From positions 1-19,786 of the forward strand of contig JAHHSH010000033.1 in NCBI GenBank assembly GCA_020025345.1: a stretch of 19,786 bases of DNA, given 5' to 3'. Shown piece by piece: positions 6,749 to 12,464 of the stretch (position 1 is its first letter; each line of letters opens with the position of its first letter). A program made the position numbers and the translations under genes. The notes below the pieces were generated by a model. The model had not been told where the DNA came from, searched no databases, and saw nothing but the letters and a program-made list of their open reading frames with translations. Source of the stretch: Oscillospiraceae bacterium (GTDB taxonomy: Bacteria > Bacillota > Clostridia > Oscillospirales > Oscillospiraceae).

Positions 6749-8122
6749 TTACGCCTCCTTCTTCTCAGCGGCGGCCTTAGCCTCGGCATCAGCCTTAGCC
6801 TTGGCGGCCATTCTTGCGTTGTTGACCTGCTGCTTGCCCAGACGGAAAGCGTGGGTCAGAGGCAGACGGGCCGGGCAGGTGTAGGTGCAGGCGCCGCACT
6901 CGATGCAGTCCATACCATGGAGCTGATCGCGGAATGCCTCCCAGTTGCCCTTCATCAGATACTTGTACATGAAGACGGGCTCCAGGCGGATGGGACATAC
7001 GCCGACGCACTTGCCGCAGCGGATGCACTGAGGCTCGGCGACGTACTTCTCCTCCTCGCCGGCGAAGGCCAGCATAGCGCCGGTACCCTTACCAACGGAG
7101 ACGTCCACGCTGTACTGTGCAAGACCCATCATGGGGCCGCCCATGATCAGCTTGTAGGTCTCATCCTTCAGACCGCCGCAAGCGTCAAACAGGCAGGAAA
7201 TGGGGGTGCCGATGGGGCACTCGATGTTCTTGGGATCGATCACGCCGGAACCGGACACGGTGACGATCTTGTTCACCACGGGCATGCCCTCGTACACGGC
7301 GCGATAGATTGCAACAGTAGTGTTCAGGTTGAAAATGCAGCAGCCGGCATCTGCGGGCAGCTTGCCGGAGGGCACCTGACGGCCGGAAACGGCCTGTGCC
7401 AGCTGCTTCTCAGCGCCCTGGGGATAACGGGTATGCAGCACTTCCACCACGACGGGAGCTTTCAGCTCCTCAATGGTCTTGTTCAGAGTGTCAGCAGCGT
7501 TCTGCTTGTTGGCCTCAATGCCGATGTACACCTTGTCCACGCCGAAGCACTTAGCCAGCAGCGTAGCACCCTTGACGACCATCTCGGGACGCTCCAGGCA
7601 GGTGCGGTGGTCGCCGGTGATATAGGGCTCACACTCCGCCGCGTTGATGATCACATAGTCAACCTTGCCCAGGCTGGAGCTGATCTTTACGTGAGTGGGG
7701 AATGTAGCACCGCCCTGACCGACGATACCGGCATTCTTAACGATCTCGACCAGCTGCTCAGGAGTGATGCTGTCGGGATCTTCTACGGGATGGATGTCTT
7801 CACACACAGTGTTCTGGAAATCGTTCTCGATCACCACGGACATCATGGTGCCGCCCATGCTGAAAGGCCGGGGTTCCACGGCTTTCACCGTACCGGACAC
7901 GCTGGCATGGATGGGGGCGGACACAAATCCGCCGGGCTCACCGATCTTCTGTCCAATCGTCACCTTGTCGCCCACTGCAACGAGGGGTTTGCAAGGTGCA
8001 CCGATGTGCATAGACATGGGAATGACCACCTGCGCCGGTGCTGCCAGCTGCTCGATGGCCTTTTCATTGGTTGCGGCCTTCATGTCATTGGGATGAACGC
8101 CGCCAAAGAAAGCTTGTGCCAT
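6749..8122 (-). CDS. rnfC: RnfC, NADH/FMN-binding subunit of the Rnf complex
   Basis: RnfC is the cytoplasmic subunit where NAD is reduced. The 457-residue protein shows the complex I 51-kDa-like motif VGQGGATFP (134-142) and AECEPYITGDHR. Near the C-terminus are two [4Fe-4S] motifs, CIRCGKCVGVCP (366-377) and CIECGACTYTCP (406-417). It ends in a Lys/Ala/Glu-rich tail. I chose the ATG at 8122 because GAGGTG lies six bases before it. An in-frame GTG at 8131 would overlap that ribosome-binding site and has none of its own. This is the first gene of the rnf operon, and its promoter lies 56-84 bases upstream. Confidence 0.96.
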   Translation of the reverse strand: MAQAFFGGVHPNDMKAATNEKAIEQLAAPAQVVIPMSMHIGAPCKPLVAVGDKVTIGQKIGEPGGFVSAPIHASVSGTVKAVEPRPFSMGGTMMSVVIENDFQNTVCEDIHPVEDPDSITPEQLVEIVKNAGIVGQGGATFPTHVKISSSLGKVDYVIINAAECEPYITGDHRTCLERPEMVVKGATLLAKCFGVDKVYIGIEANKQNAADTLNKTIEELKAPVVVEVLHTRYPQGAEKQLAQAVSGRQVPSGKLPADAGCCIFNLNTTVAIYRAVYEGMPVVNKIVTVSGSGVIDPKNIECPIGTPISCLFDACGGLKDETYKLIMGGPMMGLAQYSVDVSVGKGTGAMLAFAGEEEKYVAEPQCIRCGKCVGVCPIRLEPVFMYKYLMKGNWEAFRDQLHGMDCIECGACTYTCPARLPLTHAFRLGKQQVNNARMAAKAKADAEAKAAAEKKEA

Positions 8123-8145
8123 TGTCTTCACCTCATCTTACTTAT

Positions 8146-8164
8146 GGGTGGCCCTACGCCACCC
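8146..8164. repeat. Hairpin in the rnf 5' leader
   Basis: GGGTGGC and GCCACCC form a perfect seven-base stem around a five-base loop. It lies between the rnf promoter and the rnfC ribosome-binding site. No U-tract follows. It may stabilise the operon mRNA, which is inference. Confidence 0.5.
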
Positions 8165-8177
8165 CATACTGCAAATT

Positions 8178-8206
8178 ATTCTACATCAATGGAAACGGAA
8201 TGTCCA
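8178..8206 (-). promoter_or_regulatory. Promoter of the rnfCDGEAB operon
   Basis: On the minus strand TGGACA (8206-8201) and TAGAAT (8183-8178) are each one base from consensus and are separated by exactly 17 bases. This is a strong sigma-A promoter pointing into rnfC. Confidence 0.75.
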
Positions 8207-8211
8207 GTGTT

Positions 8212-8229
8212 TTGCTACGGAATTCACAA
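8212..8229 (-). promoter_or_regulatory. Possible Rex operator upstream of the rnf -35 box
   Basis: The minus strand reads TTGTGAA-TTCC-GTAGCAA. The left half is a perfect Rex half-site of the TTGTGAA/TTCACAA type; the right half matches at five of seven positions. The site lies five bases upstream of the -35 box. Weak on its own, it gains interest because a better Rex-like site precedes atoE. Confidence 0.3.
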
Positions 8230-8328
8230 TCTTTTGGCGGTTTTCTTCCATTATTGGCAAGTTGAACGGAAACTTTTGCAAGAATGGCCAAGATTTGTAC
8301 TATTTGGCGGAAGGGCGGTCGGGGACGC

Positions 8329-8384
8329 TTGTCTTTTGGCTGACACTATGGTAAACTACAACCAAATTACTTTTACAATTGTAA
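8329..8384 (+). promoter_or_regulatory. Tentative DUF975 gene promoter plus 12-bp palindrome
   Basis: TTGTCT (8329-8334) and TAAACT (8352-8357) are 17 bases apart and match consensus at four of six positions each, so the promoter is tentative. Between it and the ribosome-binding site lies the perfect palindrome TTACAATTGTAA (8373-8384), which would sit near or just after the transcription start and could be an operator. Confidence 0.4.
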
Positions 8385-8404
8385 GAAACGGGAAAGGAGA
8401 TCGT

Positions 8405-9151
8405 ATGCTCAACCGTGTACAAATTAAAATGGAGGCAAAAGAGGTCGTCCGTTCGGCGCGCGCCTCGGCCTATGTGATGACACTGATCTACCTGCTGCTG
8501 GTCAATCTGATCAATGCTGTTGATCTCTATGCGGGCAATGGTATTTTGCATTATGTGCAGGAGCACATGCTGCCGGTGGAGCTGCCCTCCTTCTTGATAG
8601 CGCCCGACTTCCCGCCGCTGGTGATCATGTTTGTCACGGTGATGGTTTTTCTGCTCACGACAGTGCTGGGCGGCGGACTGATTATCTATCATCTGGGCGT
8701 GCGCCGCGGCTATGAGATGGGCTACAGCACGCTTTTTGACGGCTTCTCCATCGTGGGAAAGCTGATTCTCGGCTCGCTGTGCGTGTCGGCACTGGTGACG
8801 GTGGGCATGATGCTGCTGGTGATCCCCGGCATTATTTTGAGTTATATGTATCGCTTTACTATATATAATATATGTGAAAACCCGGAACTGGGCGTTATCA
8901 ATGCCATGCGGATGTCCCGCCTGCAGACCTCGGCCCATAAAGCGGATCTCTTTATGCTGGATTTGAGCTTCATTGGATGGCTTTTCCTCTGCGGCTTGAC
9001 CATGGGGATCCTTTCAATCTGGATCAACCCCTATATGGAGCAGGCCAATATCGGCTACTTCGAGGCGCTCAAGCGCTCCTCCGGCGTTGGCTATATTCCG
9101 AACGAACCCACCGACGGCCCCAGCGATGACCCCTACAGCCCCCTCTTTTAA
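8405..9151 (+). CDS. DUF975-family integral membrane protein
   Basis: The 248-residue protein starts at an ATG preceded by AAAGGAG at 8393-8399. Its N-terminus (LNRVQIKMEAKEVVRSAR) is amphipathic and charged. Four hydrophobic blocks follow, at about 22-42, 70-97, 118-150 and 184-207. The last, with GWLFLCGLTMGILSIWINPY and then a YFEAL motif, is typical of DUF975 proteins common in clostridia, whose molecular role is unknown. The C-terminus is Pro/Asp-rich. The frame stays open far upstream, antisense to rnfC and rnfD, but the protein-like membrane sequence begins only at this ATG. The gene stands alone, divergent from rnf and closed by its own terminator. I do not assign a function. Confidence 0.8.
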   Translation: MLNRVQIKMEAKEVVRSARASAYVMTLIYLLLVNLINAVDLYAGNGILHYVQEHMLPVELPSFLIAPDFPPLVIMFVTVMVFLLTTVLGGGLIIYHLGVRRGYEMGYSTLFDGFSIVGKLILGSLCVSALVTVGMMLLVIPGIILSYMYRFTIYNICENPELGVINAMRMSRLQTSAHKADLFMLDLSFIGWLFLCGLTMGILSIWINPYMEQANIGYFEALKRSSGVGYIPNEPTDGPSDDPYSPLF

Positions 9152-9156
9152 GTGCA

Positions 9157-9174
9157 GGGGAGGAGGCTCTCCCC
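9157..9174. repeat. Short hairpin just after the DUF975 gene
   Basis: GGGGAG and CTCCCC form a perfect six-base stem around a six-base loop, five bases past the stop codon. It has no T-run and may back up the stronger terminator that follows. Confidence 0.4.
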
Positions 9175-9207
9175 AGGGGTGGCGGTATTATGCTTGCGAA
9201 TATAAAG

Positions 9208-9234
9208 CAGGTCCTCATTTGAGGGCCTGTTTTT
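9208..9234 (+). terminator. Intrinsic terminator of the DUF975 gene
   Basis: CAGGTCCTC and GAGGGCCTG pair over nine positions with one G-U wobble and a four-base loop, followed by five T residues. Confidence 0.85.
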
Positions 9235-9272
9235 CTGCGAAAATGGGAAAAAAGAGGGGGACTTTGCAACTT

Positions 9273-9290
9273 CTGTTAATAATTTATCAA
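9273..9290 (+). promoter_or_regulatory. Putative Rex operator upstream of atoE
   Basis: CTGTTAA-TAAT-TTATCAA matches the clostridial Rex consensus TTGTTAANNNNTTAACAA at 12 of 14 defined positions with exact spacing. Rex is a repressor that leaves DNA when NADH is high and controls fermentation genes in clostridia. The site lies about 40 bases upstream of the atoE -35 box. A second partial site, with a perfect left half-site TTGTTAA and a poor right half, is at 9305-9322. The site was found by eye, and no rex gene is in the window. Confidence 0.5.
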
Positions 9291-9331
9291 ATGTGCACAG
9301 TATTTTGTTAAAACTTTGGCACAATTGCGGT

Positions 9332-9360
9332 TTGTTTTTATTCACGAGATATTGTACAAT
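9332..9360 (+). promoter_or_regulatory. Probable atoE promoter
   Basis: TTGTTT (9332-9337) and TACAAT (9355-9360) are separated by 17 bases. A consensus TATAAT overlaps just downstream (9359-9364), but its own -35 would be poor. The surrounding region is A+T-rich. Confidence 0.6.
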
Positions 9361-9477
9361 ATAATTTGTGGTAAAGAGTTCTTTTAGCTGGTGCTAAAGG
9401 AAGCGGGGTGGGACTCCCCGGAACGGCGCAAACGAGTGGTGTTCGCGGCGCCGTAGAGAAGAAAACAAAAAAATAAA
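9361..9477 (+). promoter_or_regulatory. Structured 5' leader of atoE with three hairpins, family unknown
   Basis: About 120 bases separate the promoter from the ribosome-binding site. Three stems follow one another. CTTTTAGC/GCTAAAGG (9381-9400) has a four-base loop. CGGGG/CCCCG (9404-9420) has a seven-base loop. ACGGCGC/GCGCCGT (9423-9454) is a perfect seven-base stem that can hold an inner CGA/TCG pair. The leader then turns A-rich up to GAGGAG. The arrangement looks like a regulatory leader, but I recognise no known riboswitch. It resembles a T-box only superficially. Confidence 0.4.
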
Positions 9478-9492
9478 GAGGAGTGTGTGTTT

Positions 9493-10872
9493 GTGTTTAA
9501 GAAATTCACCAACGGCTGCGTTCGCGTAGTCAACAGATGGCTGCCCGATCCCTTCCTGTTCGCAGTCATTCTGAGCTTTGTCGTCTACATTGCTGCCATG
9601 CTGGGTACCCATCAGGGTCCCGTGGCCATGCTGACTGCCTGGGGTAATGCAAAGGGCTTCTGGGGCCTGCTGGCTTTCTCCATGCAGATGGCTCTGGTGC
9701 TGGTGCTGGGTAACGCTATGGCGTCTTCCAAGCCCTGCAAGAAGGCTCTGCGTGGCCTGGCTGGCCTGGCTCACAACAATATGCAGGCCATCGTGATCAC
9801 CACCTTCGTGTCTGTGATCTGCTGCTGGCTGAACTGGGGCTTCGGCCTGATCGCCGGTGCTCTGCTGGCTAAGGAAGTTGCTAAGCGCGTTCCTACTGTT
9901 GACTATCCCCTGCTGATCGCTTCTGCCTATTCTGGCTTCGTGATCTGGCACGCCGGCCTGTCCGGTTCCATCCCCCTGCAGCTGAACGGCGGCTATACCG
10001 TTTTCAAGGATACCGCTCAGGAGGCTACCTTCCAGGCTGCTACTACCGAGACCATCTTCCACCCCATGAACCTCATCATGATTGGCGTGATCTTGATCCT
10101 GATGCCTCTGGTGAACTATGCTATGCATCCCGATAAGGAGCACACCATCACCATCGATCCTACTCTGCTGGTCGATGAGGAGGAGAAGACCTACGAGATC
10201 AAGACTCCCGCTGACAAGCTGGAGAACTCCAAGATTCTGTGGGCTTTGGTCGTGATCGCAGGCTTTGCTTATATCGTTGTTTACTTCATCAATGTTGTCA
10301 AGGCTGGCAAGAATATCGCCGGTGCTCTGGATCTGAACATCGTTAACTTCATCTTCATGTTCCTCGGCATCCTGCTCCACGGCAATCTGCGCCGCTATGT
10401 GGATGCTATCGGCGAGGCTGCTGCCGGTGCCGCAGGTATCCTGCTGCAGTTCCCCTTCTATGCTGGTATCATGGGTATGATGACTGCTGCTAACACCGAT
10501 GGTGTGTCTCTGGCTTCCATCATCTCCGACTTCTTCGTCAATGTTTCCACCCCTGTGACCTTCCCCCTGCTCACCTTCCTGTCTGCCGGTATCGTGAACT
10601 TCTTCGTTCCCTCCGGTGGCGGCCAGTGGGCTGTTCAGGGCCCCATCGTGATGCCTACCGCTAAGGCTATGGGTATCGAGGCTGGCCGTGCTGCTATGGC
10701 TATTGCTTGGGGTGACCAGTGGACCAACATGATCCAGCCCTTCTGGGCTCTGCCCGCTCTGGGTGTTGCCAAGCTGTCCGCTAAGAACATCATGGGCTAT
10801 CTGGTGATTGTCCTGCTGTTCACCGGCGTGGTTGCCTGCTTGGGCTTCCTCGCTTGGGCTATGTGGTTCTAA
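9493..10872 (+). CDS. atoE: AtoE-family short-chain fatty acid transporter
   Basis: The 459-residue polytopic membrane protein matches the short-chain fatty acid transporter family. It has FWGLLAFSMQMALVLVLGNA, CCWLNWGFGLIAGALLAKEV, the signature VNFFVPSGGGQWAVQGP and IAWGDQWTNMIQPFWALPAL. E. coli AtoE is similar in length. The family moves acetoacetate or short-chain acids; direction and substrate here are unproven, though butyrate or acetate fits the metabolism. I chose GTG at 9493, nine bases after GAGGAG (9478-9483). An in-frame GTG at 9487 is only three bases from it, too close. A run of charged residues near 210-240 is a likely cytoplasmic loop. Alanine codons are mostly GCT, unlike recJ and its neighbours, suggesting strong expression. 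The gene is monocistronic. Confidence 0.88.
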   Translation: MFKKFTNGCVRVVNRWLPDPFLFAVILSFVVYIAAMLGTHQGPVAMLTAWGNAKGFWGLLAFSMQMALVLVLGNAMASSKPCKKALRGLAGLAHNNMQAIVITTFVSVICCWLNWGFGLIAGALLAKEVAKRVPTVDYPLLIASAYSGFVIWHAGLSGSIPLQLNGGYTVFKDTAQEATFQAATTETIFHPMNLIMIGVILILMPLVNYAMHPDKEHTITIDPTLLVDEEEKTYEIKTPADKLENSKILWALVVIAGFAYIVVYFINVVKAGKNIAGALDLNIVNFIFMFLGILLHGNLRRYVDAIGEAAAGAAGILLQFPFYAGIMGMMTAANTDGVSLASIISDFFVNVSTPVTFPLLTFLSAGIVNFFVPSGGGQWAVQGPIVMPTAKAMGIEAGRAAMAIAWGDQWTNMIQPFWALPALGVAKLSAKNIMGYLVIVLLFTGVVACLGFLAWAMWF

Positions 10873-10892
10873 GCTTAAAAACCTCATACATA

Positions 10893-10925
10893 AACAGGAC
10901 CGAGATTTCTCGGTCCTGTTTTTTT
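10893..10925 (+). terminator. Intrinsic terminator of atoE
   Basis: AACAGGACCGAG and CTCGGTCCTGTT form a perfect 12-base stem with a four-base loop, followed by a run of T residues to 10925. It begins about 20 bases past the stop codon. Confidence 0.93.
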
Positions 10926-11043
10926 ACATCTGCAAGGCCTGCGGGTATGTCGGTTGGCTGCCATAGTTCTATCTGTTGAGAAGTGAAAAAGACAGGCGAT
11001 GGCTTTGCAAATACCACGACCTTTCCTGCTGCGATTGCCCCGA

Positions 11044-11086
11044 ACATGAAGAAGCCCCCGACATAATGTCGGGGGCTTCTTCATGT
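11044..11086. repeat. 43-base inverted repeat between atoE and the DMT permease gene
   Basis: Two perfect 21-base arms, running from ACATGAAGAAG to CTTCTTCATGT with a central CCCCCGACAT/ATGTCGGGGG core, flank a single base. It lies about 160 bases past the stop of the leftward permease gene. The arm pattern (GAAGAAG and CTTCTTC around a G+C-rich core) resembles a bidirectional terminator, but neither side has a real T-run. The rest of the gap, 10926-11246, shows nothing else I can support. Confidence 0.7.
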
Positions 11087-11246
11087 AGACGTGTATGGTG
11101 CTTACAAATCATCGAGCAAGGATGAGATGCTATTTCTTCATAGCGGGACAATAGGCGGTGAAAAGGACAGGGATGATGATTTCCAGGGCAGTTGCCGCAT
11201 GGATGAGAATGTCCGTCGTAGCGGCTCTGCTGCCAGCGGTTAGCTT

Positions 11247-12113
11247 TTATGCCCAAATGGCCATAGCAAGGGTTCCGGCAACCATCAGGCAGAGCCCCGC
11301 AAAGGCTTTCGCAGTGAGCTTTTCCTTGAAAACCACATAGGAGAAGAGAACAGTCACAACAATGCTCAATTTATCAATGGGGACAACCACACTGACGACA
11401 CCCGTTTGAATGGCATAGTAGTAGCACAGCCACGAGGCACCGGTGGCCAGACCCGACAAGGAGATGAAGGCAAGCTCTCGCTTGTCGATGGTTTTCACTT
11501 GTGCCGCCTTTCCTTTGGTAAACACGATGCCCCACGCAATAACAAGGACAACACCGGTGCGTATGGCAGTTCCCAGATTAGATTCCACGCCGGTGATTCC
11601 AATTTTGGCAAGGATGGAAGTCAAAGCGGCAAAGACGGCGGAGAGAACGGCATAAATGAACCACGGACCGCTCTTTTGTGGCCCTGCGTCCTTCTTTTTT
11701 TGAATCATGAGGAAGATGCCTGTGGCCAGAACAGCAGTACCCAGAAGTTTCGCAGCCAAGTGTTCCGTCTCGTTGAAAAGAACAATTGCCAGCAGTACGG
11801 ATAGAACCGTGCTGGATTTGTCGATGGGGGCTACCTTGTTTACATCCCCCATGGCCAAGGCTTTGAAATAGCAGATCCACGAAGCTCCGGTGGAAATGCC
11901 GGAGAGCACCAGAAAGACCAGAGATTTTGCCGCAATGCCGGTGATGGTGTGGGCAGATCCCACTATAAATACCATAACCCAGGAAAACAGCAATACCACA
12001 AAGGTGCGTATTGCTGTGGCAACATCGGAGTCCGTATTCTTAATCCCGCATTTTGCGAGAATCGCTGTGAGACCCGCAAAAAAGGAGGAGAGAATTGCGG
12101 CTGCCAGCCACAT
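11247..12113 (-). CDS. EamA/DMT-superfamily permease
   Basis: The 288-residue protein has about ten membrane helices in two tandem EamA halves, and the internal repeat is plain to see. FAGLTAILAKCGI matches FAALTSILAKIGI. TAIRTFVVLLFSWVMVF matches TAIRTGVVLVIAWGIVF. LSGISTGASWICYFKAL matches LSGLATGASWLCYYYAI. Members export or import small metabolites; the substrate here is unknown. I place the start at ATG 12113, which follows AAGGGA at a good distance. An in-frame GTG at 12131 has no ribosome-binding site. The gene is alone, with its own promoter. Its codons look less G+C-rich than those of recJ, which might reflect transfer, but I have not counted them. Confidence 0.85.
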   Translation of the reverse strand: MWLAAAILSSFFAGLTAILAKCGIKNTDSDVATAIRTFVVLLFSWVMVFIVGSAHTITGIAAKSLVFLVLSGISTGASWICYFKALAMGDVNKVAPIDKSSTVLSVLLAIVLFNETEHLAAKLLGTAVLATGIFLMIQKKKDAGPQKSGPWFIYAVLSAVFAALTSILAKIGITGVESNLGTAIRTGVVLVIAWGIVFTKGKAAQVKTIDKRELAFISLSGLATGASWLCYYYAIQTGVVSVVVPIDKLSIVVTVLFSYVVFKEKLTAKAFAGLCLMVAGTLAMAIWA

Positions 12114-12148
12114 AAAATCGCGTCCCTTCACAGAAATTATTTAAGTAT

Positions 12149-12177
12149 AGTATACTGCGCCGCAGGCTGTTTCTCAA
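12149..12177 (-). promoter_or_regulatory. Promoter of the DMT permease gene
   Basis: On the minus strand TTGAGA (12177-12172) and TATACT (12154-12149) are spaced by exactly 17 bases. A second TATACT overlaps slightly downstream. Confidence 0.7.
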
Positions 12178-12192
12178 TAGACACCGCCTGCG
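12161..12192. repeat. Inverted repeat spanning the permease -35 box
   Basis: CGCAGGC (12161-12167) and GCCTGCG (12186-12192) are perfect seven-base arms. They flank the -35 hexamer at 12172-12177, a typical place for a repressor site. Farther upstream, 12193-12382 holds only a weak GATATG/CATATC repeat (12210-12233) with an internal ATGCTGC duplication; no gene is seen. Confidence 0.45.
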
Positions 12193-12382
12193 TGCTGTTC
12201 GGAACTGCAGATATGCTGCAATGCTGCCATATCGGTGACAGGGAAATTTATACGCACAACATATTGGGCGAGGATCCGTAAATCGGGTGCATATTCCTGT
12301 TCCGTGAGGTTTGGAAAGCGTGTATAGAAAGGAGGATGAGGGCAGAAAAAGAACTGCGGAGTAGGTAAGAGTATGTTTTTCC

Positions 12383-12411
12383 TTTACCTTTTAGATGGAA
12401 TTTGCTATAAT
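12383..12411 (+). promoter_or_regulatory. Promoter of the recJ-rel-dtd-MBL-hemZ operon
   Basis: TTTACC (12383-12388) and a consensus TATAAT (12406-12411) are separated by 17 bases, in an A+T-rich stretch about 55 bases before recJ. Confidence 0.7.
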
Positions 12412-12464
12412 AAAATATTATTAGTGAAAGTATACCAAAATACGCAGGGGAGGAGACGGCAGAC

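Noticed and set aside
6089..8404. A very long rightward open frame antisense to rnfD and rnfC, running in frame into the DUF975 gene
   Set aside because: Its sequence is a low-quality His/Gly/Gln-rich shadow of the rnf reading frames. The real protein begins at the ATG at 8405 with a proper ribosome-binding site.
9401..9430. T-box-like GGGGTGGGAC in the atoE leader
   Set aside because: The conserved T-box core reads GGGTGGNACCGCG. The match breaks after the first bases, there is no terminator alternative, and the gene is not amino-acid related.
9394..10887. Leftward open frame of about 500 codons antisense to atoE
   Set aside because: It is Gln/His/Ser-rich shadow sequence opposite a clear membrane transporter.
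10859..11047. Leftward frame starting inside the 43-base inverted repeat, with a fairly protein-like N-terminal half
   Set aside because: No ribosome-binding site precedes its ATG, it reads through the atoE terminator hairpin, and I recognise no family. It could be a gene remnant but is not supportable as a gene.
12330..12366. Tiny frame after AAAGGAGG upstream of recJ
   Set aside because: The ATG touches the ribosome-site sequence and the frame has only ten codons. It also lies upstream of the recJ promoter.
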